A stretch of 64,000 nucleotides of DNA from Flagellimonas hadalis (GTDB taxonomy: Bacteria; Bacteroidota; Bacteroidia; Flavobacteriales; Flavobacteriaceae): assembly GCF_007785775.2 (NCBI RefSeq), contig NZ_VNIK02000003.1:1-64000 (forward strand), in the 5' to 3' direction. Position 1 is the stretch's first letter. Each line of letters begins with the position of its first letter. The notes under the pieces were generated by a model, which made no database searches, was not told the origin of the DNA, and worked only from the letters and a program-made list of their open reading frames with translations. The translations under genes and the position numbers were made by a program. This document shows positions 1-9,338 of the stretch, in pieces.

Positions 1-44
1 ATGCCAACCTCATATTCATTTTTACTAATCAATTTATTTACTTT

Positions 45-653
45 ATGAAAACAACTCTTTTAAATGTATCAAAAATGGCCCTTTATCTTTTCCTGGGCCT
101 GAGTATTGCCCTCGTTTCTTGTTCTGGCGAAGATGGCAAGGATGGAATAGATGGCGAAATGGGACTGCAAGGACCTGCCGGGCAGGACGGTGCTGATGGT
201 CAGGACGGGAATGCCAACGTGATTGTTTCCGATTGGATGCAGATTGTTTGGGATGATGTGAACTCCGATAACCCTCCTACTATAGGAGAAATGTACATTG
301 AAGAAATCCCTGGAATCGATGATATGAATGCCTTCTTGGAGACTGAAGGGGTTGTTCTTGTCTATTTAAGGAGAACTAGTGGCTTTGCAACCATCACAAC
401 ATTACTCCCGTATGATGATGACTTTTATTACATATATGCTTATACTTCGACTACAACAGATCCAAATTTTTTCAACAATGCATTGGTTATCAGAGGAGAA
501 TCAGTTTTTGGTGTGACCGAAATTGAAAACAATGATTCCTATATGGTGAAATACGTTGTGGTCCCAGCTAATATTGCCCAAGCCAATGATTTGACCAACA
601 ACATGCCCAAAAGCTTTGGCGAGGCCGCGACTTTGTTTGGGTTGAACCAGTAA
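45..653 (+). CDS. Collagen-like repeat lipoprotein
   Basis: Predicted 202-residue exported lipoprotein. The N-terminus has a hydrophobic segment ending in a lipobox (LVSC, Cys about residue 26). Directly after it come about ten Gly-X-Y collagen-type triplets (GKDGIDGEMG, then GPAGQDGADG), up to about residue 55. The remaining ~145 residues are acidic and not recognised; secreted flavobacterial proteins often pair a short collagen-like stalk with a small beta-rich domain, and that is the inferred architecture. The ATG is 44 bases into the window, so the promoter and any upstream partner cannot be seen. A hairpin at 750-766 could end transcription. The molecular function is unknown; the collagen-like stalk is directly visible. 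Confidence 0.85.
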   Translation: MKTTLLNVSKMALYLFLGLSIALVSCSGEDGKDGIDGEMGLQGPAGQDGADGQDGNANVIVSDWMQIVWDDVNSDNPPTIGEMYIEEIPGIDDMNAFLETEGVVLVYLRRTSGFATITTLLPYDDDFYYIYAYTSTTTDPNFFNNALVIRGESVFGVTEIENNDSYMVKYVVVPANIAQANDLTNNMPKSFGEAATLFGLNQ

Positions 654-749
654 TTGTTTGTTTTTAAGTTAATATAGTTGAAGCCCGGCGGACGTTCCCA
701 TACCAAGCCCTCTTTGTCTGTCGGGTATTTTTTAGGCAATTGGAAAAAA

Positions 750-766
750 GCAGGCAAAATGCCTGC
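750..766. terminator. Hairpin terminator, T-rich on both sides
   Basis: GCAGGC and GCCTGC flank an AAAAT loop. There is an A-run before the hairpin and a T-rich tail (TTTTGTTTTTG) after it, so it can work on the plus strand for the lipoprotein gene or on the minus strand for transcripts coming from the tRNA side. Confidence 0.6.
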
Positions 767-885
767 TTTTGTTTTTGTGAATTGAGGGGGATTGCATTTC
801 CCCGGACGTTCCGTTCTGAAAATCAAAAAGCCCCACTTACAAATTCAAGTTAACTTGATTTGACGTGAAGCCTTTTGATTTATCT

Positions 886-977
886 GTGACCCAGGGAGCC
901 TACCTATCGGCAGACAGGGATTCGAACCCCAACCCTCAGAGCAGAAACCTGCCTGCCGGCAGGCTGGTCTGATATTT
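886..977 (-). pseudogene. Degenerate tRNA-Arg 3' half with palindromic inserts
   Basis: Read on the minus strand, the segment matches the intact neighbour tRNA from the 5' side of its anticodon stem (ATATCAGA) through anticodon loop, variable region and T-arm (GAGGGTTGGGGTTCGAATCC) to the 3' end (GGTCAC). The acceptor 5' strand and D-arm are missing. Two GC-rich palindromic blocks interrupt the match, one between the anticodon stem and loop (948-967) and one inside the acceptor 3' strand (about 899-918). The remaining loop reads TTTCTGC, which would give anticodon TCT instead of TCG. It cannot fold as a tRNA. It could be the remnant of a tandem tRNA-Arg pair or a 3'-end scar left by an integrated element. 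Confidence 0.7.
948..967. repeat. GC-rich 20-bp palindrome
   Basis: CCTGCCTGCC is followed directly by GGCAGGCTGG, an inverted repeat with one mismatched pair. A second, more diverged copy lies at about 899-918 (CCTACCTATC then GGCAGACAGG). Both sit at points where the tRNA-like match is broken, so they look like insertions. Similar GC-rich palindromes are, from memory, dispersed in flavobacterial genomes. Confidence 0.6.
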
Positions 978-983
978 AAAAAA

Positions 984-1003
984 GCCTGCAAAAATTTGCA
1001 GGC
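984..1003 (-). terminator. Terminator of tRNA-Arg
   Basis: A 9-bp stem GCCTGCAAA/TTTGCAGGC lies immediately after the tRNA 3' end on the minus strand and is followed by six T residues, a standard intrinsic terminator. Confidence 0.85.
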
Positions 1004-1011
1004 TTTAAGTG

Positions 1012-1085
1012 TGACCGCGGGAGGATTCGAACCCCCAACCCTCAGAGCCGAAATCTGATATTCTATCCAGTTGAACTACGCGGCC
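1012..1085 (-). tRNA. tRNA-Arg (anticodon TCG)
   Basis: The 74-nt sequence folds as a complete tRNA. The acceptor GGCCGCG pairs with CGCGGTC with one G-T pair; the D-stem is GTTC/GAAT, the anticodon stem TCAGA/TCTGA with loop TTTCGGC, and the T-arm GGGGG-TTCGAAT-CCTCC, with discriminator A. The anticodon TCG reads CGN Arg codons. CCA is not encoded. A terminator follows at 984-1003 and a broken second copy lies downstream. It lies just downstream of yqeY on the same strand, 11 bases away. Confidence 0.95.
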
Positions 1086-1096
1086 TTTATCTTATG

Positions 1097-1549
1097 TTAT
1101 GAACTCAATTTTGCCTTTACGATGTTGGAAATGGTCTTCCCATCGGCCTGGCCTGCCAATTCCTTGGAGACAATGCCCATCACCTTGCCCATATCCTGCA
1201 TTCCCGAAGCACCAACCGATTCAATGGTTTTGAGTACCACTTTTTCAACCTCTTCCTCGGACAGTTGTTCGGGCAGGAATTTCTCGATCACCGCCACCTG
1301 TGCAAGTTCTGGCCCGGCCAAATCTTCCCTCCCTTGTTGTTGGAAGATGGTGGCACTGTCTTTTCGCTGTTTTACCAGCTTCTGGATCAATTTCACTTCA
1401 TCTTCCTCCGAAAGTTCGGCACCGGCCCCTGTTTCCGTCTTCGCCAACAAAATGGCCGATTTGATGGCACGCAATGATTCCAAGGCAACGGTATCTTTTG
1501 CCTTCATGGCTACCTTCATTTCAGTCATTACCTTTTCCTGCAAACCCAT
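1097..1549 (-). CDS. yqeY: GatB/YqeY domain protein
   Basis: A 150-residue YqeY-family protein, all helical and soluble. It matches the family over its full length: MGLQEKVMTEMKVAMKAKDT at the N-terminus, the EKFLPEQLSEEE centre and the MGKVMGIVSKELAGQADGK C-terminal half. YqeY resembles the tRNA-binding tail of GatB, the amidotransferase subunit; its own role is not established. The start is placed at the second Met because homologues begin at MxLQEK. It is the last protein gene after ftsZ, separated from it by a strong terminator (1584-1611), so it probably has its own promoter or relies on readthrough. Its position after ftsZ is, from recall, common in Flavobacteriaceae. Confidence 0.93.
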   Translation of the reverse strand: MGLQEKVMTEMKVAMKAKDTVALESLRAIKSAILLAKTETGAGAELSEEDEVKLIQKLVKQRKDSATIFQQQGREDLAGPELAQVAVIEKFLPEQLSEEEVEKVVLKTIESVGASGMQDMGKVMGIVSKELAGQADGKTISNIVKAKLSS

Positions 1550-1583
1550 TTCCATCTATTTTGGGCTGCGAAGATAAAAAATA

Positions 1584-1611
1584 AACCCGAAAGTATTTCA
1601 ACTTTCGGGTT
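1584..1611 (-). terminator. Terminator closing the division operon
   Basis: An 11-bp perfect stem AACCCGAAAGT/ACTTTCGGGTT with a 6-base loop lies about 40 bases after the ftsZ stop, followed on the minus strand by TTTATTTTTT. Confidence 0.9.
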
Positions 1612-1652
1612 CATGCTTCCATTTAAAAAATGGATGTCAATTCTAAACACTA

Positions 1653-3635
1653 CTAATCAACATTATCGTGCAAAAATGAGTTGTTGGATCGCAACTGTAA
1701 GTCATCGTTGCTGTCCTCGCTCAAAGTGGTCCTAGAGACTTTCTGTTCTTTGGGAACATCGTTCAAATCCACGCCTTGACGCTTATAGGCTGGCTGTTTC
1801 TCAATCTCGTCTATGCTGTTCCTGTTGTTCTGGAACTTATAGTTGAAATTTTTCAGTTTTCTTCTTCGCTCATCGGCCCTATCTTTTAAAAGATCGCTGA
1901 TGGAACTGTTGAAGGGATCCAAACTGTCCGTGGTTTCCTCTTTTTGGTTGGACGCCTCCATTTTCAAGGTCTTTTTCTCGAAAACGAGTTCGTTTTCCAC
2001 CAATTTGGGTTCGTGGGTCTCGGCCATGGACTTCGCCCCGGTCAATTTGGTTTCCAACTCCATGTACTCTTCCAAATTATAGCGCGTCTCCCCCTGCTTA
2101 TTGTATTCCAAAACAGGCTTTACCTCCACATATTCGTTCACTTTCACATCTCCAATGCCATCGTCCAAGTTGAAAGTGATCGTGTGCTCCCTTTCATTCT
2201 CTTCCTCCTCTTTTTCGCTGTGGAGGGGCATATCAAAACTCAGAGTAAACTGGTCTTCCTGCGACTTGGGAGCAACCACTTCAGGTTCCACGACCTCTAT
2301 ATTGTTGATAATGTTCTTGGCTTCAATGATGATAAAGTCATCCTCCACATATTCAGGGACCACTTCTTCATAAAAAACATTGAAATTCCGGATATAGCTT
2401 GTTGTGGGCACCAAATCTGGTTCTTGTATCTTGGCCTTGGGTGCAACGCGCTGCTCCACTTCCTCATCTTTCATCTCCAAAGTGTGCTTCACCACGGTAG
2501 GTTCCGGCTCTGGTTCCACCACTGGAATCTTTTCTACCCTAACTTCTTGTACCGCTGTGGCCTCGGGGGTTAAATCTTGTTGAGCGGTCTGCTCGTCCTC
2601 CAACGTATAGAATACCTTTTTGGATTCCGTGTTCACTATGTTGTCCTGCTGGTCTACATTGAAACCAGTGGCGATCACGGTGACCGCAATGGCCTCGCCC
2701 AAGCTTTCATCCTCACCCACACCCATGATGATGTTGGCGCCATGTCCCGCCTCTATCTGGATATGATCATTGATCTCCCCGATCTCATCGATGGTGATTT
2801 CCTGGGAACCGGAAACAATGAGCAACAGCACATTCTTGGCCCCATGGATCTTGTTGTCGTTCAGCAATGGGGAATCCAAAGCTTTCATGATGGCCTCGGT
2901 GGCCCTTGCGGAACCTGATGCAGCAGCAGAGCCCATGATGGCCGTTCCACTGTTGGAAAGCACGGTCTTGGCATCCCTAAGGTCAATGTTCTGTGTATAG
3001 TGATGCGTGATGACTTCTGCGATACCCCTTGCCGCAGTTGCCAACACTTCGTCCGCCTTTGAGAAGCCGGCCTTAAACCCAAGATTGCCGTACACTTCAC
3101 GAAGTTTGTTGTTGTTGATCACGATGAGCGAATCCACATTTGCCCGCAATTTTTCTATCCCCAATTGTGCCTGCTTGTTACGCATGGCCCCTTCAAACTG
3201 GAACGGGATGGTAACGATGCCAACGGTAAGGATGTCCAGTTCCTTGGCCAGTTTGGCAAGAATGGGTGCGGCCCCGGTACCGGTTCCTCCCCCCATACCT
3301 GCAGTGATAAAGGCCATTTTGGTATTCTGTCCCAACATGCCCTTGATCTCTTCCATACTCTCCAAGGCAGCCTGCTCCCCAACATCGGGGTTGGCGCCTG
3401 CCCCAAGACCTTCAGTGAGGGATACCCCCAACTGGATCTTATTGGGTACAGAGCTGTTCTGTAAGGCTTGGGCATCGGTGTTGCAGATCACGAAATCCAC
3501 TCCATTGATCCCTGCCTGGAACATATGGTTGATGGCGTTGCTACCGCCGCCGCCTACTCCTATTACCTTTATTACGTTGCTTTTGTTCTTGGGCAAATCA
3601 AAAGCGATGTTGTCAAATTCAGTGTTCTTGCTCAT
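1653..3635 (-). CDS. ftsZ: Cell division protein FtsZ
   Basis: Tubulin-like GTPase that polymerises at midcell to form the Z-ring. The N-terminal ~335 residues contain the nucleotide-binding GGGGSN (28-33) and the tubulin signature GGGTGTG (115-121). At 660 residues it is almost twice the usual ~380. Roughly residues 345-660 form a long, acidic, low-complexity tail rich in Glu, Val and Pro, ending in LRSNNSFLHDNVD, which occupies the place of the C-terminal peptide that binds FtsA. Long tails are known in Bacteroidota FtsZ. It is the last gene of the dcw run, 29 bases after ftsA, and is followed by a strong terminator. Confidence 0.98.
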   Translation of the reverse strand: MSKNTEFDNIAFDLPKNKSNVIKVIGVGGGGSNAINHMFQAGINGVDFVICNTDAQALQNSSVPNKIQLGVSLTEGLGAGANPDVGEQAALESMEEIKGMLGQNTKMAFITAGMGGGTGTGAAPILAKLAKELDILTVGIVTIPFQFEGAMRNKQAQLGIEKLRANVDSLIVINNNKLREVYGNLGFKAGFSKADEVLATAARGIAEVITHHYTQNIDLRDAKTVLSNSGTAIMGSAAASGSARATEAIMKALDSPLLNDNKIHGAKNVLLLIVSGSQEITIDEIGEINDHIQIEAGHGANIIMGVGEDESLGEAIAVTVIATGFNVDQQDNIVNTESKKVFYTLEDEQTAQQDLTPEATAVQEVRVEKIPVVEPEPEPTVVKHTLEMKDEEVEQRVAPKAKIQEPDLVPTTSYIRNFNVFYEEVVPEYVEDDFIIIEAKNIINNIEVVEPEVVAPKSQEDQFTLSFDMPLHSEKEEEENEREHTITFNLDDGIGDVKVNEYVEVKPVLEYNKQGETRYNLEEYMELETKLTGAKSMAETHEPKLVENELVFEKKTLKMEASNQKEETTDSLDPFNSSISDLLKDRADERRRKLKNFNYKFQNNRNSIDEIEKQPAYKRQGVDLNDVPKEQKVSRTTLSEDSNDDLQLRSNNSFLHDNVD

Positions 3636-3664
3636 GACAGTTGTGTTTCGTTAATGGGGTTATA

Positions 3665-4996
3665 TTATTCTGCATTGTCCAAAAAGTCCTTCAACTTCTC
3701 GGACCATTTGTCAAAAATGGATTTTCTTTCCTTATGCGAGGTCATGGTGGCTTCCGCCCCTACATGCTCCTGCTCCACCAACACCTTTTCCTCTTTTTGC
3801 ACTTCTTCCTGTTGACCTACCACTTTGCCCAGGGTTTTGGACTCCAAGGCGTTCATCAACAGGCCTACCGCTGTCGCATATAACGGACTGGCAATTTCCT
3901 CATCGGAATCGCCCGCCAAATGTTCGTTGGGATAACCGATTCGGGTGTCCATCCCAGTGATATACTCCACCAATTGCTTCAAATGCTTCAATTGGCTTCC
4001 CCCACCGGTCAATACGATTCCAGCGATCAATTTTTTCTTTTGGTCCTCATGGCCATAGTTCTTGATCTCCACATAGACCTGCTCTATGATCTCCACCACT
4101 CTTGCATGGATGATCTTGGAGAGGTTCTTCAAGGTGATCTCCTTGGGCTCCCTACCCCTCAGACCTGGAATGGAGACAATCTCGTTGTCCTTGTTCTCGC
4201 CCGGCCATGCGGAACCGAATTTGATCTTCAACAGTTCGGCCTGCTTTTCGATGATGGAACAGCCTTCTTTGATGTCTTCGGTGATCACGTTGCCCCCAAA
4301 AGGGATAACGGAGGTATGGCGAATGATCCCGTCCTTGAAAATGGCAAGGTCCGTGGTTCCGCCACCTATATCGATAAGGGCAACGCCCGCTTCTTTTTCT
4401 TCCTGGCTCAGAACGGCTTCTGCAGAGGCCAAAGGCTCCAAGGTGATGTTGCCTAGGTCAAGCCCCGCGCTTTTGATACACCTTCCTATGTTTTTGATGG
4501 ATGACACCTGACCGACCACTACATGGAAATTGGCTTCCAAACGGCCGCCGTACATTCCCTTGGGTTCCTTTATTTCGGACTGGCCATCCACTTTGTATTC
4601 CTGTGGCAATACATGGATAATCTCCTCACCGGGAAGCATGACCAGTTTATAGACTTGGTTGCAAAGCCTGTCCAAATCGTCATTGTTGATGACTTCCTCG
4701 GAATTTGGCCTGGTGATGTAGTCACTGTGCTGTAGGCTGCGTATGTGCTGTCCGGCAATGCCCACGACAACCGAACCTATCTTTAGGCCAGAGTTCAGTT
4801 CTGCCTGCTCCACTGCCTGTTGAATGGAGGAGATGGTCTGCGTGATGTTGTTCACCACTCCCCTGTGCACGCCCAGACTCTTGGACTTGCCCATTCCCAG
4901 AACCTCAATTTTTCCATACTCGTTCTCCCTACCAATGATCGCCACGATCTTGGTGGTTCCAATATCCAACCCAACTGAATAATTACCCTGTTCCAT
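3665..4996 (-). CDS. ftsA: Cell division protein FtsA
   Basis: Actin-like ATPase that anchors FtsZ filaments to the inner face of the membrane. At 443 residues it has the family's usual N-terminal GLDIGTTKI phosphate-1 loop, the IDIGGGTTDL phosphate-2 motif near residue 210 and the GIVLTGGGSQL adenosine motif near 330. The C-terminal segment KSIFDKWSEKLKDFLDNAE is a good amphipathic helix, the expected membrane-targeting sequence. A variable linker of about 40 residues precedes it. The gene starts 3 bases after ftsQ, so the two are co-transcribed and likely translationally linked. Confidence 0.97.
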   Translation of the reverse strand: MEQGNYSVGLDIGTTKIVAIIGRENEYGKIEVLGMGKSKSLGVHRGVVNNITQTISSIQQAVEQAELNSGLKIGSVVVGIAGQHIRSLQHSDYITRPNSEEVINNDDLDRLCNQVYKLVMLPGEEIIHVLPQEYKVDGQSEIKEPKGMYGGRLEANFHVVVGQVSSIKNIGRCIKSAGLDLGNITLEPLASAEAVLSQEEKEAGVALIDIGGGTTDLAIFKDGIIRHTSVIPFGGNVITEDIKEGCSIIEKQAELLKIKFGSAWPGENKDNEIVSIPGLRGREPKEITLKNLSKIIHARVVEIIEQVYVEIKNYGHEDQKKKLIAGIVLTGGGSQLKHLKQLVEYITGMDTRIGYPNEHLAGDSDEEIASPLYATAVGLLMNALESKTLGKVVGQQEEVQKEEKVLVEQEHVGAEATMTSHKERKSIFDKWSEKLKDFLDNAE

Positions 4997-4999
4997 ATC

Positions 5000-5719
5000 T
5001 TATATTTTGGTGCAAACCACTTGATTGTTGAACTCCAAACTTACTATTGCATAATCCTCCAAGGAATTGTCCTTGGCCGCTTTGGCATAGAAAGCCATGA
5101 AATTCTTGAACTTTGTATTTAGATTGTCCACTCCCCCCAAATTCACCACAAAGTTCTCCATGCGGAATTTGAGTTGGTAGTTTCCTTCTTCTTCAATATG
5201 TATCCCAATGACGTTTTTTCTGAGAAAATCATCTTCGTTGATATAGTTGAGGATCACATATGCGTCCTCAAGGGTCCTGCCCGTAATTTTACCCGTGATG
5301 ATGGGCACCCTTGCCGAATGTTGCTTGGACAATGGCATGCGCTCTCCCAAATCATCCAAATAAAATTTGGAGACCCCTTCTACTCTTCCAATCGGTTTAC
5401 GCTGAACAATCTTTGAGATAAGTTCCCCGTTTACAGTAAGATAGACTTGGGCGTTTTTCACCATATCGTTGGACAGAATTACCTCCTCTATGGTATTCAA
5501 AACTAATTGTTCTTTGGCCCTATTTTTTACGGGGCCGTAATTTTGTATTAACAATTTATTAACCGCATCCTCAGTCAAGTACAAATTGTTGTCGCCCACA
5601 AATTTAACCGAGACGTCTTCCACCTTCCTTTTTTTGCTCCGTTGATCGGCAAAACCGTAAAGTGCAATTACGGCAACCGACAGAAAAGCCAATTTGATGT
5701 AATTCCAATTAACCCGCAT
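5000..5719 (-). CDS. ftsQ: Cell division protein FtsQ/DivIB
   Basis: A bitopic membrane protein of 239 residues. There is a short cytoplasmic N-terminus, one transmembrane segment (about residues 8-24, IKLAFLSVAVIALYGFA), then a periplasmic POTRA-like region (VSVKFVGDNNLYLTEDAVNKLL) and a beta domain. FtsQ links the FtsL/FtsB pair to the rest of the divisome. The identification rests on topology, length and position between murC and ftsA, since the family is poorly conserved. Its start overlaps the murC end by 11 bases. Confidence 0.9.
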   Translation of the reverse strand: MRVNWNYIKLAFLSVAVIALYGFADQRSKKRKVEDVSVKFVGDNNLYLTEDAVNKLLIQNYGPVKNRAKEQLVLNTIEEVILSNDMVKNAQVYLTVNGELISKIVQRKPIGRVEGVSKFYLDDLGERMPLSKQHSARVPIITGKITGRTLEDAYVILNYINEDDFLRKNVIGIHIEEEGNYQLKFRMENFVVNLGGVDNLNTKFKNFMAFYAKAAKDNSLEDYAIVSLEFNNQVVCTKI

Positions 5720-7058
5720 AAGCCAATTCTTTTTTTATTTTGGGCACTTCAAGCCCAATATCCCCTGCGCCAAGGGCCACTAAAACCCCTGTTTTGCAGT
5801 TACTCACTTCTTTTATCAGTTCCGCTTTGGGAACCAGTTTTTTATTGGGGTTGTTTATTTTCTGCAATAGCCAGGCCGATGTGATGCCTTCCATGGGTTC
5901 CTCCCGTGCCGGGTAGATTTCCAAGAGGATAACTTTATCGAACTGGGAAAGACTTCGGGCAAAATCGTCCGCAAAATCCTTGGTCCTTGAAAACAGGTGG
6001 GGCTGAAAAATCACCGTGACCTTTTCCCCGGGGTGCATCTCTCGTATGGCCTGATGCACCGCATCAATCTCAGCAGGATGATGTGCATAGTCATCGATAA
6101 AGACAAAATCCTTTTCCTTGATCTGGTACGAAAACCTTCGCTGCACCCCCTTGAACGTGGCCAAAGCTTCGGCAAGGCGGTGTGGTGGGCAACCTGTTTG
6201 CACCGCCATCGCAAAAGCAGCCAATCCATTGAGCAAATTGTGCCTACCAGGCTTGCCGAAACGGACTTGTTTCAGCACCTCGGAAGGCGTAACGAGATCA
6301 AATATGTAGGTTCCCTGTTCAATGTCAATATGTTCTATGCAAAAGTCAGAACCGTCCTCAATGCCAAAGGTGATGCCCTCCATGGGCAACCCTTTTCGGA
6401 CGAACAGCTTGCCGCCGGGTTTTATCCTTCCGGCAAAATCCCGAAAGGACTGTAGCAACTCTTCATGGGTGCCATAAATGTCCAAGTGGTCGGCATCCAT
6501 GCTTGTGATGCAGGCCACCGTGGGGAACAATCTCAAAAAGGAACGGTCGAACTCGTCGGCCTCCACCACGGAATACTCAGTGCCCTCCAGCACAAAATTG
6601 CTGTTGAAATCTTCCGATACCCCTCCCAAAAATGCAGTGAAGGGCAATCCACATTCTTTTAGCAAATGTGCCAAAATACATGAAGTGGTCGTTTTGCCAT
6701 GGGTGCCCGCCACGGCCAAGCAATAGGAATCTTTGGTGATGATGCCCAACACTTCCGAACGCTTCTTGATCTCGAAACCGTTCGCTTTGTAGAAATTGAG
6801 TTCACCATGGGATGAGGGGACCGCAGGGGTATAGACCACCAAGGTGCCCGGCTGTTTGAACGTGTCCGGGACCGAAGCGATATCATCCTCAAAATGGACC
6901 TGGATGCCCTTTTCCTGAAGCCCATCGGTAATCGGCGTCGGGGTCTTGTCGTACCCGGCAACCGGTTTTCCGATAAAATCGAAATAACGGGCCAGAGCGG
7001 ACATACCTATGCCTCCTATACCAATAAAATAGACGCTATGTATATTCTTCAGGTTCAC
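5709..7058 (-). CDS. murC: UDP-N-acetylmuramate--L-alanine ligase
   Basis: Adds L-Ala to UDP-MurNAc, the first step of stem-peptide synthesis in the cytoplasm. The N-terminal Rossmann motif [11 protein letters not shown] (13-23), the Mur-ligase ATP loop [10 protein letters not shown] (near 117-126), the central [10 protein letters not shown] motif and the C-terminal ligase domain are all present in 449 residues. The start codon is GTG; it forms GTGA with the murG stop, a 4-base overlap that suggests translational coupling. Confidence 0.97.
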   Translation of the reverse strand: MNLKNIHSVYFIGIGGIGMSALARYFDFIGKPVAGYDKTPTPITDGLQEKGIQVHFEDDIASVPDTFKQPGTLVVYTPAVPSSHGELNFYKANGFEIKKRSEVLGIITKDSYCLAVAGTHGKTTTSCILAHLLKECGLPFTAFLGGVSEDFNSNFVLEGTEYSVVEADEFDRSFLRLFPTVACITSMDADHLDIYGTHEELLQSFRDFAGRIKPGGKLFVRKGLPMEGITFGIEDGSDFCIEHIDIEQGTYIFDLVTPSEVLKQVRFGKPGRHNLLNGLAAFAMAVQTGCPPHRLAEALATFKGVQRRFSYQIKEKDFVFIDDYAHHPAEIDAVHQAIREMHPGEKVTVIFQPHLFSRTKDFADDFARSLSQFDKVILLEIYPAREEPMEGITSAWLLQKINNPNKKLVPKAELIKEVSNCKTGVLVALGAGDIGLEVPKIKKELAYAG

Positions 7059-8143
7059 TTCAGCAATTTTTCAATTTCATCCACTATATGTTCCGTGGCC
7101 TTGGGCATGGCCAATTTTTTGATGTTCGTTCGGAGTTGGCTTTGGAGTTCCTTCGAATCCATCAACTCAGTAAATTTTTGTTCAAATTCGGCATCCAGTT
7201 CGCTTTCCCTCAGCATGATGGCAGCTTCCTTGGACACCAGGGCATTTGCATTTTGGGTCTGATGGTCTTCGGCCACATTGGGCGATGGGATAAAAATCAC
7301 CGGTTTTCCCACCAAGCAGAGCTCCGAAACCGAACCTGCCCCGGCCCTTGAAATGATGACGTCCGCAGCAGCATAGGCCAAGTCCATCCGATTGACGAAG
7401 GCCAATACCTTAACCGAATCCGAATCGTATGTTTTGTATTCCTCCACATAGAGCTTGCCACACTGCCAAAGCACTTGCAGCCCCTGCCCTTCAAAAAATT
7501 TCAATTCTTTCTGGACCAATTGGTTGATGCGCCTAGCACCCAGACTGCCTCCCAAGATCAGAACGGTCTTCTTTTTTGCATCCAAGCCAAAGAAACCGAG
7601 TGCCTCTTCCTTGCCCGATTTCTGGCCCACCAAATCCATGCGGACGGGATTGCCTGTCTTCACGATCTTTTCCTTTGGAAAAAACCGCTCCATGCCATCA
7701 TACGCCACACATATTTTCTCGGCCTTTCCTGCCAATAGTTTGTTCGTGATGCCCGCAAAGGAGTTCTGCTCCTGCAGCACACATGGAATGCCCGCACTGG
7801 CCGCCATCCGCAACAATGGTCCACTGGCAAAGCCTCCCGTGCCTATGGCCACATGGGGTTTGAACTGCTTCACTATTTTTCTGGCTTCCAACAAACTGCT
7901 TATCACTTTAAAGGGAAACATGAGATTTTTCAATGTCAGTTTCCGTTGTATTCCACTTATCCACAAACCCTTGATCTCATATCCGGCCTGTGGCACTTTT
8001 TCCATCTCCATTTTATCCTTGGCCCCCACGAAAAGGAACTTGGCATCTGGATGCCTTTTCTTCAGCTCGTTGGCTATGGCCACTGCGGGATAGATATGTC
8101 CTCCCGTACCGCCCCCAGAAAGTATGAACCTATAACTGCCCAC
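7055..8143 (-). CDS. murG: UDP-GlcNAc:lipid I GlcNAc transferase MurG
   Basis: Transfers GlcNAc to lipid I on the cytoplasmic face of the membrane, yielding lipid II. The 362 residues have two Rossmann-like halves. [13 protein letters not shown] (10-22) marks the N-terminal lipid-binding loop and [10 protein letters not shown] and [12 protein letters not shown] mark the nucleotide-sugar site. The start is GTG and lies 14 bases inside the end of ftsW. Confidence 0.97.
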   Translation of the reverse strand: MGSYRFILSGGGTGGHIYPAVAIANELKKRHPDAKFLFVGAKDKMEMEKVPQAGYEIKGLWISGIQRKLTLKNLMFPFKVISSLLEARKIVKQFKPHVAIGTGGFASGPLLRMAASAGIPCVLQEQNSFAGITNKLLAGKAEKICVAYDGMERFFPKEKIVKTGNPVRMDLVGQKSGKEEALGFFGLDAKKKTVLILGGSLGARRINQLVQKELKFFEGQGLQVLWQCGKLYVEEYKTYDSDSVKVLAFVNRMDLAYAAADVIISRAGAGSVSELCLVGKPVIFIPSPNVAEDHQTQNANALVSKEAAIMLRESELDAEFEQKFTELMDSKELQSQLRTNIKKLAMPKATEHIVDEIEKLLK

Positions 8144-9335
8144 TCAATACTTCTAAAGGGTTGGTCTCATCTATGTCATAGGATTGCTCCTCCAAATTCT
8201 CTGTCTTGTTGCTCGCGCTCAACACGATGCCTATCGCCAAGCAGGTCATCCAAATGGATGTACCCCCCATACTGATCAGTGGCAATGGCTGGCCCGTTAC
8301 CGGAAACAACTGCACCACGACGGCCATGTTGATGAAGGCTTGGAACACAATGGGCAGCCCAACCCCGATCACCAACAGTTTTGAAAACACCGTTTTGGCC
8401 GAGTGTGCCACTACTACGATCCGGAACAACAACAAGAGGTAAAAGAACAACAAAGCCCCTCCACCCAACAATCCATATTCTTCAATAATGATCGCAAAGA
8501 TGAAATCCGAGGTACTTTGCGACAACATATTTTTCATAACGCTCTTTCCGGCCCCTTTGCCCACCACACCGCCTTCGGCGATGGCTATCTGCGCCAAGGT
8601 CAATTGGTGCAAATCGTCCTTGTCTGCCTGCTCTGGATGGATAAAGGTCTCTATCCTTGATTTCCATGTACCTGCCCTGTCCGGCAGCACCTCGGGTGCC
8701 TTGAAGAGCACGAACATGAACATACCGCCCAAAACGATTCCCGTACCCACCATGGCAAACAGGTATTTTAGTGGATACCCGCCCAAAAAGCACAGTACCA
8801 ACACCATAAAACAGATGATTGCCGCCGTTGAAAAGTTTTCGGGCAAAATGAGCAGCACCACCAAGGCCGTTGGGAGCCAAAGTGGCAATATACTTTCCTT
8901 GAAAGTGATCTTGACATCCTTGATCTTGGTCAAATACCTGGCAATCCATATCATCAATACCACAGAGGCCAAAGTGGAAGTCTGGAAATTGACCCCCACA
9001 AAAGGAATCTTGATCCAGCGGTTTGCCGTGACCCCACCGATGCGGGTTTCTACTGTTAAAGTATAGGCCAATAAGATCAACACAATGGGCAGGGCAATGA
9101 TGGAAAGCCCCTTAAAATAATGGGTAGGAATCTTATGGATGGCATAAATGATCCCAAAGCCCAAGAACAGGAGCACGGCATGCTTCACCAGGTGCCCAAA
9201 TGTGGTCCCGTCATCGTTCACAAACACCAAATTGGTACTTGCGCTATAGACAGGCAAAAATGAGAAAAGGGCCAAAAGGGCCACTACGCCCCAGATGGCT
9301 TTATCACCTTTCAGATTTTTGAATATGGCCAACAC
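8130..9335 (-). CDS. ftsW: Peptidoglycan glycosyltransferase FtsW
   Basis: Polytopic SEDS-family enzyme that polymerises lipid II at the septum with the class B transpeptidase encoded upstream (ftsI). The 401 residues contain about ten hydrophobic segments. The hallmark C-terminal part is visible: [15 protein letters not shown], then [16 protein letters not shown], the SEDS signature. It appears to start with GTG. It lies 3 bases after murD and overlaps murG. The C-terminus ends in a short acidic cytoplasmic tail. FtsW is preferred over RodA because of its place in the dcw cluster. Confidence 0.95.
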   Translation of the reverse strand: MLAIFKNLKGDKAIWGVVALLALFSFLPVYSASTNLVFVNDDGTTFGHLVKHAVLLFLGFGIIYAIHKIPTHYFKGLSIIALPIVLILLAYTLTVETRIGGVTANRWIKIPFVGVNFQTSTLASVVLMIWIARYLTKIKDVKITFKESILPLWLPTALVVLLILPENFSTAAIICFMVLVLCFLGGYPLKYLFAMVGTGIVLGGMFMFVLFKAPEVLPDRAGTWKSRIETFIHPEQADKDDLHQLTLAQIAIAEGGVVGKGAGKSVMKNMLSQSTSDFIFAIIIEEYGLLGGGALLFFYLLLLFRIVVVAHSAKTVFSKLLVIGVGLPIVFQAFINMAVVVQLFPVTGQPLPLISMGGTSIWMTCLAIGIVLSASNKTENLEEQSYDIDETNPLEVLSGQL

Positions 9336-9338
9336 GTT

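Larger units (their letters stand above)
654..1011. other. Gene-free stretch with hairpins and tRNA debris
   Basis: No credible protein gene lies here. The stretch holds a hairpin at 750-766, a degenerate tRNA-Arg fragment at 886-977 with two GC-rich palindromes, and the terminator of the intact tRNA at 984-1003. The 10-mer cggacgttcc occurs twice, near 689 and 803. The reverse-strand open frame over 539-826 runs through the hairpin and the 3' end of the lipoprotein gene and has no protein-like composition. Confidence 0.7.

Noticed and set aside
539-826. Reverse-strand open frame of 95 codons after the collagen-like lipoprotein
   Set aside because: It runs through a terminator hairpin and the 3' end of the lipoprotein gene, with sequence typical of translated non-coding DNA (IFRTERPGKCNPPQFTKTKAG).
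1944-2573. Plus-strand open frame opposite the FtsZ tail
   Set aside because: The frame mirrors the low-complexity tail of FtsZ and is rich in Phe, Leu and His without any domain.
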